Assembly (NCBI GenBank): GCA_905142475.1
Contig: LR990730.1
Coordinates: 4,154,001-4,218,000 of the forward strand
Length of the DNA: 64,000 nt
Source of the DNA: Xanthomonas hydrangeae
GTDB lineage: Bacteria; Pseudomonadota; Gammaproteobacteria; Xanthomonadales; Xanthomonadaceae
Direction: 5' to 3'
The position numbers were made by a program, and so were the translations under genes. This document shows, piece after piece, positions 28,041 to 36,048 of this stretch. Positions within the stretch are counted from its first letter, which is position 1. Each line of letters opens with the position of its first letter. The notes beneath the pieces are model-generated. The model saw only the letters and a list, made by a program, of their open reading frames with translations, was not told the DNA's origin and did no database searches.

Positions 28041-28763
28041 ATGCAACCGATCGAACTCAAGGACGCAGCCGCCTTCGGCAACGAATTCCTGCGCCTGACC
28101 CTGCTGCAGGGATTCCAGTCGCTGACCAAGCGCGATCTGGAATTGCTGATCTTCGTGCTGCTCGAACGCGACGGCGCCATCTCGCGCAACAGCTCCAACG
28201 CGATGGTCGCGCTGCAGCTGCGGGTGACCTCGGCCAAGGTCAAGGCCTTGCGCCGCGACGGCTATGCGCGCTGGCGCTCGCTGGTGCCCGAGGAAGGCGA
28301 CGCGGCGATGCAGCGCATCGTCGCCAATGTGCTCACCGAAGACAATCTGCGCTCCGGTGCCAAGCACGTCAGCGAACGCAGCCGCAAGGAAGGATTTCTG
28401 GCCGTGCGCATCGAACACCCGGATGATGCGCAGCAATTCGAGCAGGCCATTCTCGATGTCGGCGCCCTGCCGGTGTACGAGCGCAATCGCGAAGTGGTGG
28501 CGGTGCGCTTCGACACGCTGCTGAAGATCGCCGAACGCTGGGGCTATCTGCAGCCGGATCCGCAGGCCACCGTGCGTGAACTGCAAAAGCTCACGCCCAC
28601 CGCTGAAGAAGTGGGAGATCTGTTGAAGAAGGACGTCGCGCACCTGCGGTGGGAGGACGTGCGGCGCGCACTCAACAGTCTCGGTGCCAAGGCCGTGGCC
28701 AGCACCGCCGAGGGCGGCTTGAAGGGATTGTTGAAGATCGTGTTTCCGTTCATTCCCGGCTGA
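28041..28763 (+). CDS. Conserved-looking protein of unknown function (possible HTH N terminus)
   Basis: 240 residues, no signal peptide or membrane segment. Residues ~22-75 (LQGFQSLTKRDLELLIFVLL, then SNAMVALQLRVTSAKVKALRRDGYARW) read as a winged- or tri-helical HTH-like unit. The middle (~105-170) is mixed alpha/beta and the tail is helical, ending GLKGLLKIVFPFIPG. I have an impression of similar KRELELLIF-type proteins near mobile or defence genes, but cannot confirm it. ATG 28041 follows AGAGGACTCCCCC. Codon use looks like the neighbours'. Confidence 0.75.
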   Translation: MQPIELKDAAAFGNEFLRLTLLQGFQSLTKRDLELLIFVLLERDGAISRNSSNAMVALQLRVTSAKVKALRRDGYARWRSLVPEEGDAAMQRIVANVLTEDNLRSGAKHVSERSRKEGFLAVRIEHPDDAQQFEQAILDVGALPVYERNREVVAVRFDTLLKIAERWGYLQPDPQATVRELQKLTPTAEEVGDLLKKDVAHLRWEDVRRALNSLGAKAVASTAEGGLKGLLKIVFPFIPG

Positions 28764-28907
28764 GTAGGACGCACAGTGGCGTGTCACCCGGTGGCGTGCG
28801 ATCACCGTGGCGACACGCCATGCATCATGGCTCATCGCCAACGCAGATCCTCGCAAGGGGCGCCACACGTTCTAGACTTGCGGGCTGTTCCACATCAGGG
28901 GGATCTG

Positions 28908-29306
28908 ATGACCATCACCACCCGCATCGCCGTAACGACCATCTTGCTACTTTTAGGCAGCAACGCTTTCGCGCAACAGACGCCCACACCTGCCAGCAGC
29001 ATGCCGCTGGTCGACGTTCCCAACGTCATTCGCACCCAGCCGCTGTCCAGCGGCGACGTCACCCACCAGACCCAGTTGGAGCGCCCGCGCGGCGAATCCA
29101 GCGTGATCGTGCGTTCGATTCAACCCAGCAGCGTGGTCGGCAGCTACCGCATCGACTTTCAGGCGATGGATACCGATGGCGACGGCAGCATCAGCCGCGC
29201 CGAAGCGCAGGCCAACCCCGCGCTGGCCGACGAATTCGATGCGCTGGACACGCGCCATAGCGGCCACCTGACCCGCGAACAGCTCGCCGGCTGGTTGATC
29301 CAGTAG
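28908..29306 (+). CDS. Secreted EF-hand protein
   Basis: 132 residues. Signal peptide MTITTRIAVTTILLLLGSNAFAQ (residues 1-13 MTITTRIAVTTIL; cleavage ~22). The C-terminal half has a complete EF-hand loop DTDGDGSISRAE (~87-98) and a second, degenerate one, DTRHSGHLTREQ (~114-125). It is likely a periplasmic calcium-binding protein. A TAGACT -10-like box lies 36 bp before the ATG. Downstream is the second repeat region. Confidence 0.8.
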   Translation: MTITTRIAVTTILLLLGSNAFAQQTPTPASSMPLVDVPNVIRTQPLSSGDVTHQTQLERPRGESSVIVRSIQPSSVVGSYRIDFQAMDTDGDGSISRAEAQANPALADEFDALDTRHSGHLTREQLAGWLIQ

Positions 29307-29510
29307 CCAAGAGCGACCAACAAAACCTGCCAAAGGCCGTAGCGATAGCTGCAAGTGTTTGGCCACACGCGCCTTCGTTGACGCCTGGCCCGTTGTCGGA
29401 CACGGAAGTGACATTCTTCGGATCGAAAGGAGCCGATCAGACCGGACCTCATCGAACGGCCGCAAAACGCACACTGCTCGCAACCAAGCCCACCGACCAT
29501 CTTGATTGGT

Positions 29511-29612
29511 CCTTGCCCGCCCACCATCGCGGGACCTTACGCGGCATGGATGCCGCGTAAGAGCCTACACGGACGTACTTGCGGCGTGTCCCGCGATGGT
29601 GGGCGGGCAAGG
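29511..29612 (-). repeat. 102-bp folded repeat element, copy 2 (inverted)
   Basis: This is the reverse complement of 18381-18482, with one mismatch over 102 bp. It has the same 25-bp arms and inner palindrome. Flanking similarity continues on both sides: CCGACCATCTTGATTGGTCC before it, and ACCCTGCAGCCACGCTGCAG after it. Confidence 0.95.
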
Positions 29613-29858
29613 ACCCTGCAGCCACGCTGCAGATCGACCGCTCTACACGTGCCAACACATCGGGGCTAAGCGAGCGCGCACCACGCTTCGTTTGTCATCG
29701 CATTTGCCTAGATGGACGTACCTGCAGCGTGTCCCGCGATGGTGGGCGGGCAAGGGCCCGCAGCCAAGCTGCAGATCAGTCGCTCTACAGGTGTCAAGAC
29801 ACCGGCGCTACGCCATCGCGCACCGCGCTTCAGTTTGTCGTCGCATTTGGCTCTTGCG
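29571..29858. repeat. ~143-bp tandem array upstream of the MarR gene
   Basis: Two diverged units begin at GGACGTACTT (29571) and GGACGTACCT (29714). Both contain GTCCCGCGATGGTGGGCGGG, a GCAGCC...GCTGCAGATC palindrome, CGCTCTACA, and end near TTGTC(A/G)TCGCATTTG. Period 143 bp. The second unit ends about 20 bp before the MarR -10 box. Confidence 0.85.
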
Positions 29859-29879
29859 GCGCCCGCTTCAGTCGGCTAG

Positions 29880-29900
29880 ATTGTATTTAACGGATACAAT
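29880..29900. promoter_or_regulatory. MarR operator overlapping the promoter of the hydroxycinnamate operon
   Basis: ATTGTAT-N7-ATACAAT is a perfect 21-bp dyad located 13 bp before the MarR start codon. It overlaps the -10-like TAGATT at 29877-29882 and the expected transcription start. Its size and position fit autorepression by the MarR protein, relieved by a hydroxycinnamoyl ligand. Confidence 0.75.
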
Positions 29901-29912
29901 TTGGATGGATCG

Positions 29913-30386
29913 ATGACCGCTCGCCTGGCACTTGCCGCTGACCTTGGCTACCAACTGCAACTGGCCGCATTGGCATCCAGCCATGCCGCGCGCCAGGAGC
30001 TGGCCGAGCTACAGCTCACCCCGGCGCGCGTCACCGCGTTGATCCATATCCGCGACCAGCCCGGCTGCGACCAGACCGAACTCGGTAACCGCCTGCTGGT
30101 CAATCGCGCCGCCGGTATGAAGATCGCCAACCTCCTGGCCGAGCAAGGCCTGATCGAACGTCTGGCGGGTCGCGATCGGCGCAGCAAGGGCCTGTATCTC
30201 ACGCCATCGGGCGAACGCACGCTTGCCATGGCGCAGGCCTGCCTGGCCCGCGCGGTCGAGCGCACCTGCAGCGATCTGCAGGCCTCCGAGCGACAAACAC
30301 TGCTGCGCCTGCTGTGCAAATTGAACGCCAGCGCCGCACTGGAACGGGCCGGCATGGCAGACACCGCGCTGACCGAAGAACTCTGA
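29913..30386 (+). CDS. MarR family regulator of the hydroxycinnamate (hca-type) operon
   Basis: 157 residues from ATG 29913. The winged helix is seen in QLTPARVTALIHIRDQPGCDQTELGNRLLVNRAAGMKIANLL (~35-78) and the wing in GRDRRSKGLYLTPSGE. Dimerisation helices flank it. The first in-frame codon at 29901 is TTG inside the operator, so ATG is preferred. Directly upstream of the hydratase-lyase gene (34 bp), it most likely represses the operon and senses hydroxycinnamoyl-CoA, as known for MarR regulators of such clusters including the Xanthomonas hca cluster. Confidence 0.88.
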   Translation: MTARLALAADLGYQLQLAALASSHAARQELAELQLTPARVTALIHIRDQPGCDQTELGNRLLVNRAAGMKIANLLAEQGLIERLAGRDRRSKGLYLTPSGERTLAMAQACLARAVERTCSDLQASERQTLLRLLCKLNASAALERAGMADTALTEEL

Positions 30387-30420
30387 TCCCCGCACCATTA
30401 CGACTCCAAGGAGACGCCGC

Positions 30421-31248
30421 TTGAACGAGCATGACGTGGTATCGGTCCGCATCGAAAACCGCATTGCCTGGGTGAAGTTTGCACGCCCCGACAAGCGCAA
30501 TGCGATGAGCCCGGCGCTCAATCGCCGCATGATGGATGTACTGGACGAGCTGGAATTCGACGACAACGTCGGCGTACTGGTGCTCGGTGGCGAAGGCACC
30601 GCCTGGTCGGCCGGCATGGATCTGAAGGAATACTTCCGCGAAACCGAAGCCCAGGGCCTGCGTGGCGTACGCCGCTCGCAGCGCGAATCCTACGGCTGGT
30701 TCCGCCGCCTGCGCTGGTACCAGAAGCCGACCATCGCCATGGTCAACGGCTGGTGCTTCGGCGGCGGTTTCGGCCCGCTGTTCGCCTGCGATCTGGCGAT
30801 TGCCGCCGACGAGGCGCAGTTCGGCCTGTCGGAAATCAACTGGGGCATCCTGCCCGGCGGTGGCGTCACCAAGGTCGCGGTGGAATTGCTGTCCATGCGC
30901 GATGCGATGTGGATGACGCTGACCGGCGAAATGGTGGACGGCAAGAAAGCTGCCGAATGGCGCCTGGTCAACGAAAGCGTGCCACTGGAACGGTTGGAAA
31001 CGCGTACGCGCGAAGTGGCCGAGCTGCTGCTCAAGAAAAACCCGGTCGCACTGAAATACGCAAAAGATGCGGTCCGTCGCGTCGGCACCATGACCTACGA
31101 CGAAGCCGAAGATTATCTGGTGCGCATGCAGGAAGCGGCCAATTCGTTCGACAACAACGCCCGCAAGGAAGGCATCCGTCAGTTCATCGACGAGAAGAGC
31201 TACAAGCCCGGCCTGGGCGAATACGACCTCACCAAAAACAGCGCCTGA
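30421..31248 (+). CDS. ech: p-Hydroxycinnamoyl-CoA (feruloyl-CoA) hydratase-lyase
   Basis: 275 residues, crotonase fold. It converts feruloyl-, caffeoyl- or p-coumaroyl-CoA to the benzaldehyde plus acetyl-CoA. Crotonase oxyanion-hole motif AWSAGMDLKEYF (~61-72), GWCFGGGFGPLFACDLAIAA (split as GWCFGGGFGPLF and ACDLAIAA), and catalytic Glu138 in FGLSEINWG. The whole sequence has the compact HCHL type rather than a fatty-acid hydratase. The start codon is TTG, 8 nt after AAGGAGA, which may limit translation. Neighbouring vdh and fcs genes confirm the pathway. Confidence 0.92.
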   Translation: MNEHDVVSVRIENRIAWVKFARPDKRNAMSPALNRRMMDVLDELEFDDNVGVLVLGGEGTAWSAGMDLKEYFRETEAQGLRGVRRSQRESYGWFRRLRWYQKPTIAMVNGWCFGGGFGPLFACDLAIAADEAQFGLSEINWGILPGGGVTKVAVELLSMRDAMWMTLTGEMVDGKKAAEWRLVNESVPLERLETRTREVAELLLKKNPVALKYAKDAVRRVGTMTYDEAEDYLVRMQEAANSFDNNARKEGIRQFIDEKSYKPGLGEYDLTKNSA

Positions 31249-31331
31249 GTAACGCCTACGGCGTCTGACGCGATGCGTGCAGCACACGCATCGCTGGCGC
31301 TGCCAGTGGTTTTTCGCACCGAGGAGGCAGT

Positions 31332-32801
31332 ATGGAAGCCTTGTCCGCAACCCTGCGCGGGATCGCCGCGCGTGGGCCGTTGGGTCTGTTCATCGATGGT
31401 CAGTGGCGCGCCAGCACCGGCGATCGCCATGTCGATGTGATCGCGCCGCACACCGAAGAGCGCCTGCTGCGTTACACCGAACCCTCGGCTGCCGATACCG
31501 ATGCGGCAGTCGCTGCTGCGCGTGCCGCGTTCGACACCGGCCCCTGGCCACAATTGTCGCCGCCCGAACGTGGCGTGGTGCTCAAGCGCATTGCCGAACA
31601 CCTGCGTGCACGCATGCCGGAACTGGCCGAGGCCTGGACCGGCCAGGTCGGCGCCACCATCGGCTTCAGCCGCCGCGCCTCGCAGCAAGCGCCCGGCCTG
31701 TTCGATTATTACGGCGACCTGATCGCCACCCATCCGTTCGTGGAGCCGCGTGCACGCGCCAACGGTGGCCGCGTGCACGTTGTGCAGGAACCGGTCGGCG
31801 TGGTCGCAGCGATCACGCCATGGAACGCCCCATTGGTGCTGCTCTGCTACAAGGTCGCCGCCGCATTGGCCGCCGGTTGCACGGTCGTGGCCAAACCCTC
31901 CCCGGAAACGCCGATCGATGCCTACATCCTGGCCGAATGCATCAGCGCCGCCGGTGTCCCCGATGGCGTGTTCAATCTGGTGCCGGCCGGTCGCGAGGTC
32001 GGCGAACAGCTGATCCGTCATCCGCAGGTGGACAAGGTGAGCTTTACCGGTTCCACCCAGGCGGGCCGAGCGATCGGCGTTGCCTGTGCGCAGCGGTTAG
32101 CGCGGGTCGGGCTGGAACTGGGCGGCAAATCCGCAGCGATCGTGCTCGACGATGCCGATCTGACCAAGGTGCTGCCCAGCCTGGTGCCCTACTCCATGCC
32201 GATCACCGGCCAGGTGTGCTTCGCGCTCACCCGCGTGCTGGTGCCGGCGCAGCGGCGCGAAGAGATCCTGCAGGCCTATTGCGCAGCATTGAGTGCGCTC
32301 AAGCTCGGCGACCCGTTCGCTGCCGATACCGGCATGGGTCCCTTGGCACTTGGCCGCCAGCTCGAGCGGGTGCAGTCCTACATCGCGCAAGGCAGCGCCG
32401 AGGGTGCGCGCCTGGTCATGGGTGGCGGTCGTCCGACGCACTTGCCACGCGGTTTTTTTATCGAGCCAACGGTATTTGCCGAGGTGACACCGGACATGAC
32501 CATGGCACGCGAAGAGATCTTCGGCCCGGTGGTCAGCTTTATCGATTATCACGACGACGCCGACCTGATCGCCAAGGTCAATGCCAGCGACTTCGGTTTG
32601 CACGGCACGGTCTACAGCGAAGATCCCGAGCGCGCGTATCGCATCGCACGCCGCGTTCGCAGCGGCAGCCATTGCATCAATGGCATGTGGGTGGATATCG
32701 AGATGCCGTTCGGTGGCTTCAAAAACTCCGGTATCGGCCGCGAAGGTGGTATCGAAGGCCTGCACGCGTTTCTTGAAACCAGGACCATTTATCTCAGCTA
32801 G
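31332..32801 (+). CDS. vdh: Vanillin/4-hydroxybenzaldehyde dehydrogenase
   Basis: 489 residues, NAD(P)-dependent aldehyde dehydrogenase. It oxidises the aldehyde made by the hydratase-lyase to vanillate, 4-hydroxybenzoate or protocatechuate. General base Glu262 is in LELGGKSAAIV; nucleophile Cys296 is in ITGQVCFALTRVLVP. The cofactor site is seen in ITPWNAPL and FTGSTQAGRAI. The substrate is assigned from position between the lyase and ligase genes; by sequence alone it is a general ALDH. ATG follows CGAGGAGGCAGT. Confidence 0.88.
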   Translation: MEALSATLRGIAARGPLGLFIDGQWRASTGDRHVDVIAPHTEERLLRYTEPSAADTDAAVAAARAAFDTGPWPQLSPPERGVVLKRIAEHLRARMPELAEAWTGQVGATIGFSRRASQQAPGLFDYYGDLIATHPFVEPRARANGGRVHVVQEPVGVVAAITPWNAPLVLLCYKVAAALAAGCTVVAKPSPETPIDAYILAECISAAGVPDGVFNLVPAGREVGEQLIRHPQVDKVSFTGSTQAGRAIGVACAQRLARVGLELGGKSAAIVLDDADLTKVLPSLVPYSMPITGQVCFALTRVLVPAQRREEILQAYCAALSALKLGDPFAADTGMGPLALGRQLERVQSYIAQGSAEGARLVMGGGRPTHLPRGFFIEPTVFAEVTPDMTMAREEIFGPVVSFIDYHDDADLIAKVNASDFGLHGTVYSEDPERAYRIARRVRSGSHCINGMWVDIEMPFGGFKNSGIGREGGIEGLHAFLETRTIYLS

Positions 32802-32948
32802 AACCTCCATCGACACAACGACGCGTCCGCCACATAAACGCTCGCTACGTTCTGTCGGCCACCTTTGTCAGCCACGTTCAACCTTCAGCTCTCAGCAGTC
32901 GCACTCACGCCAGTCACTCCCCAACTCCGCACTCCGGAAGACCGCGCC

Positions 32949-34427
32949 ATGACCATGCCGACCGACTCGATCGCTTTCCACGCCCGTCTTGCGCCACACA
33001 CGCTCGCCGCACGCGACCTGTTGCTCGGCGCGCAATGGACCTACGCCGAACTCGATGTGTTGATCGGTCGCTTCGCCGCGTTGCTGCAAGCGCGCGGCTG
33101 TGTGGATGGCGAACGCGTGGCGGTGCTGGCACGCAATTCGGTCTGGCAGGTGGCGCTGCATTTTGCCTGCGGGCGGGTCGGCGCGATCTATGTGCCGCTC
33201 AACTGGCGATTGAGTGCAGGCGAGCTGGACGCCTTGTTACAACGTGCGGAGCCGCGTCTGTTTTTAGGCGATGACGTGGCCGCCGGGCGCGCCGATGTCG
33301 TGCCGCTGATCGACTTCATCGGAGAGGCCAACGCACGCGAACCCGCCGACACCGCGCCGATTCCACCCGATCGCGTCAGCCTGATCCTGTTCACCTCCGG
33401 TACCTCGGGCCAGCCCAAGGGCGTGATGCTGAGCGAGCAGAATCTGCAGCAGGTGGCGCACAACTTCGGCGTCACCACCCGCGTGGATGCGACCAGCAGC
33501 TTTCTGTGCGAGGCGCCGATGTTCCATATCATCGGTCTGGTCACCAATGTGCGCCCGGTACTGGCCGTCGGCGGCTCGATCCAGGTGTCCAGCGGCTTCG
33601 AACCAAAACGTACCCTGGGCTGGCTGAGCGATCAATCGCTGGGAATCACGCATTACGTCGGCGTGCCGCAGATGATGCAGGCCTTCCGCAGCCAGCCCGG
33701 TTTCGATGCGGCCTCGCTGCGTCACCTGACCGCGCTGGTCAGCGGCGGCGCCCCACATGCCAGCGAGGATCTGCTCGGCTGGTTGGACGACGGCATCCCG
33801 ATGGTGTGCGGTTTCGGCATGAGCGAGGCCGGCACGGTATTCGGTATGTCGGTGGACTGCGCGGTGATCCGCAACAAGCTCGGCGCGGTCGGCATTTCGA
33901 CACCGGCGGTGCAAACGCGCGTGGTCGATGGCGATGGCAACGACTGCCCGGCCGGTGTCCCCGGCGAGCTGTTGCTGCGCGGGCCCAATCTCAGCCCCGG
34001 CTATTGGCGCGACCCGCAGGCAAGCGCCGAAGCGCTCGATGAGCACGGCTGGTTCCGCAGCGGCGACATCGTGCAACGCGATGCGGATGGTTTTTTCTGG
34101 GTCGTCGACCCCAAGAAAGACATGTTCATTTCCGGCGGCGAGAACGTCTATCCGGCAGAAATCGAAGCCGTGCTCGCCGAGCATCCGCAAGTGCGCGAAT
34201 GCGCGGTGGTGGGCATCGCCGACGAGCAGTGGGGTGAAGTCGGTTATCTGGCAATCGTGCCCACCGATGAGGCACCGGATCTGGAACAGATCCGCGCCTA
34301 TCTGGTCGAACGCCTGGCCAAGTACAAGGTGCCCAAGCACCTGCGCGTGGTCGAGACGCTGCCACGCACCGCGACCGGCAAATTGCAGAAGGCGCGTTTG
34401 AAAGAGGCATTGGCGAATGAGGCGTGA
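32949..34427 (+). CDS. fcs: Feruloyl-CoA/4-hydroxycinnamoyl-CoA synthetase (ANL superfamily)
   Basis: 492 residues. ATP-dependent CoA ligase that starts hydroxycinnamate catabolism. The phosphate-binding loop is LILFTSGTSGQPKGVML (~139-155). Core motifs YWRDPQASAEA, GWFRSGDIVQRD, the hinge DPKKDMFISGGENVYP, and catalytic Lys in LPRTATGKLQKARL near the C terminus. Substrate assignment rests on the operon context. ATG 32949 is chosen over an in-frame start 84 bp upstream that has no ribosome site. Confidence 0.88.
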   Translation: MTMPTDSIAFHARLAPHTLAARDLLLGAQWTYAELDVLIGRFAALLQARGCVDGERVAVLARNSVWQVALHFACGRVGAIYVPLNWRLSAGELDALLQRAEPRLFLGDDVAAGRADVVPLIDFIGEANAREPADTAPIPPDRVSLILFTSGTSGQPKGVMLSEQNLQQVAHNFGVTTRVDATSSFLCEAPMFHIIGLVTNVRPVLAVGGSIQVSSGFEPKRTLGWLSDQSLGITHYVGVPQMMQAFRSQPGFDAASLRHLTALVSGGAPHASEDLLGWLDDGIPMVCGFGMSEAGTVFGMSVDCAVIRNKLGAVGISTPAVQTRVVDGDGNDCPAGVPGELLLRGPNLSPGYWRDPQASAEALDEHGWFRSGDIVQRDADGFFWVVDPKKDMFISGGENVYPAEIEAVLAEHPQVRECAVVGIADEQWGEVGYLAIVPTDEAPDLEQIRAYLVERLAKYKVPKHLRVVETLPRTATGKLQKARLKEALANEA

Positions 34428-34512
34428 CATGCGTCGGGTGCGTGCTGCGCCCAGCCATCTTCAAGCCATCAATTCAGCGGCCGGACGCGGACGACTTGGC
34501 CGCACACAACAA

Positions 34513-34536
34513 AACGGGCAGCCTGGGCTACCCGTT
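34513..34536 (-). terminator. Terminator between fcs and the LysR gene
   Basis: AACGGG...CCCGTT with inner AGCC/GGCT (one mismatch) forms an ~11-bp hairpin between the convergent genes. On the minus strand it is followed by TTTTGTTGTG, so it mainly serves the LysR transcript. It may work in both directions. Confidence 0.65.
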
Positions 34537-34610
34537 GTTCGCTTGCATCAGGCACACACGGCAGTGATCGACAGCAGGCATCAAGCCATTATCGTGACAC
34601 CACCGGTCGA

Positions 34611-35612
34611 TTACGCAGACGCGTCCAGCAGCATGTCGTCTTCGCCGATCTGCTCATCCACCCACACCGCGCCCTGCTCGGCCATCACCCCCAACTGGTG
34701 CTCCAGCTCGCGCATCAGCAAGCGCACGCCGGGTTTATGGATCGCGGCGCCATCGCGATAGATCACCCCGCCGGCCCGCGCCTGCGAGGGCTGCTGCAGC
34801 TGGAACGCGCGCAGCTCGCCACGTGCGATATCGCCGGCCACCATCATGCTCGGCATCACCGCAATGCTGTCGGTGCCGAGCAAGATCTCGCGGGTGAAAC
34901 TGGCCGAGCTGGAACGCAACTGATCGCGCGTGGCCAGGCCGTGTTCGCGCATCACCTGGGCCACGTCGCGCTCCACATGCTGGCTCAACGTCGGCAACAC
35001 CTGCCGGTAGGTCGCGGCTTCGGCAATGCGCACCGGGCCGTTGGCGAACAAGGGATGATCGCTGCGTGCGACCAAGGCGATCGGATCCTGGTACAGCACC
35101 TTGCGGATAAGCGCATCGTAACGGGCCAGCGGATACAGCCGACCCACGACCAGGTCGATCTCGTTGCCGGCCAGCTTGGGCAGCAACTCGTCGGTACGGC
35201 CGTGCAGCAGGCGCACCCGCAACGTTGGCTCGGCGCGGTACAACGCGGCCAGCACGGCCGGCAACAATCCGCTTGCCGCCACCGGCAACGCGCCCACCGT
35301 GATGGTGAGCGCATCGTCCTGCAACAGACCCTCGAAGGTATCTTGCGCACGCCGTAGCTGGCCAAGAACGACATGCGCGGTCTGTACCAGCACCTCGCCC
35401 ATCGGATTGGGGCGCACACCGCGCGAATGGCGCTCGAACAACGGCGCGCCGACGATCTCTTCGATCTCCTGCAGGGCGCGCGTCAATGCGGGCTGGGTGA
35501 CGTTCAATACGCGTGAGGCGCGCAACAGGCTTTTTTGCCGGTCCAGCGCCTCGATGACACGTAGATGCCGGACCTTGATGCGGTGTTCGAAGAACACAGA
35601 GGACATGGTCAT
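34611..35612 (-). CDS. LysR family regulator of the LigAB locus
   Basis: 333 residues from ATG 35612. N-terminal HTH: IKVRHLRVIEALDRQKSLLRASRVLNVTQPALTRALQEIEE (~10-50). Substrate-binding domain from ~90 (LTITVGALPVAASGLLPAVL). The overall type resembles the PcaQ/GalR-like group that controls aromatic ring-cleavage genes. It follows ligA on the same strand (66 bp) and may be co-transcribed with ligB-ligA. The in-frame extension to 35660 lacks a ribosome site. Confidence 0.85.
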   Translation of the reverse strand: MTMSSVFFEHRIKVRHLRVIEALDRQKSLLRASRVLNVTQPALTRALQEIEEIVGAPLFERHSRGVRPNPMGEVLVQTAHVVLGQLRRAQDTFEGLLQDDALTITVGALPVAASGLLPAVLAALYRAEPTLRVRLLHGRTDELLPKLAGNEIDLVVGRLYPLARYDALIRKVLYQDPIALVARSDHPLFANGPVRIAEAATYRQVLPTLSQHVERDVAQVMREHGLATRDQLRSSSASFTREILLGTDSIAVMPSMMVAGDIARGELRAFQLQQPSQARAGGVIYRDGAAIHKPGVRLLMRELEHQLGVMAEQGAVWVDEQIGEDDMLLDASA

Positions 35613-35678
35613 GGGGAGGACCTTACGTTTGGGAAGTCGGGTGAAGCCGCGCTGCGGCACAGGGCCGAGGCGTGCAGA

Positions 35679-36038
35679 TCAGCGTGCATCGGGCACACGC
35701 CGCGTCTGCATGAAGTCTTCGAAAGATTCGCCGCGCATGATGGCGTAAACCTGCAGATTGGTCATGCGCACCACGCGTGCAAATTTCTCGATCACAAAAA
35801 AATTGGCACCATACTGCACCAGGCCTAGCCAGTCTCGCGCACGGATCAGCGCTTTTTCCTGTTCGGTGAGCTCGGCTTCCTGCATCAGCGTTTCGGCATC
35901 CTGCAAAAAACGATCGCGCCAAGGGGCGCGGATCATGTGCCAGAAAAAACGATTGATGCGCAGCGCGCGGTTGCTGGTGCGCAGATCGAACACGTAGGTG
36001 CCGCCAATCTGCTCCATGCCCTGTACTTGCGGATTCAT
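35679..36038 (-). CDS. ligA: Protocatechuate 4,5-dioxygenase (or gallate dioxygenase) alpha subunit
   Basis: 119 residues, all-helical LigA fold that caps the active site of LigB. Recognised by YVFDLRTSNRALRINRFFWH (residues ~15-34), LTEQEKALIRARDWLGLVQYG and NFFVIEKFARV. It lies 10 bp after ligB; in Sphingobium the order is ligA-ligB, here it is reversed. With LigB it forms the type II extradiol dioxygenase opening protocatechuate between C4 and C5. Other members of the family prefer gallate or methylgallate. Confidence 0.9.
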   Translation of the reverse strand: MNPQVQGMEQIGGTYVFDLRTSNRALRINRFFWHMIRAPWRDRFLQDAETLMQEAELTEQEKALIRARDWLGLVQYGANFFVIEKFARVVRMTNLQVYAIMRGESFEDFMQTRRVPDAR

Positions 36039-36048
36039 CGTCAGGTCC

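Larger units (their letters stand above)
29307..29912. other. Repeat-rich intergenic region, 606 bp
   Basis: This region lies between the EF-hand gene and the MarR gene. It holds copy 2 of the 102-bp element, a two-unit tandem array and, at its right end, the MarR promoter and operator. The first ~200 bp (29307-29490) show nothing recognisable. Open frames here are repeat-derived. Confidence 0.6.

Noticed and set aside
24292..28763. Anti-phage defence island around the unknown 240-residue protein
   Set aside because: No nuclease, helicase, toxin, reverse transcriptase or mobile-element gene is present; the neighbours are metabolic or RNA-modification genes.
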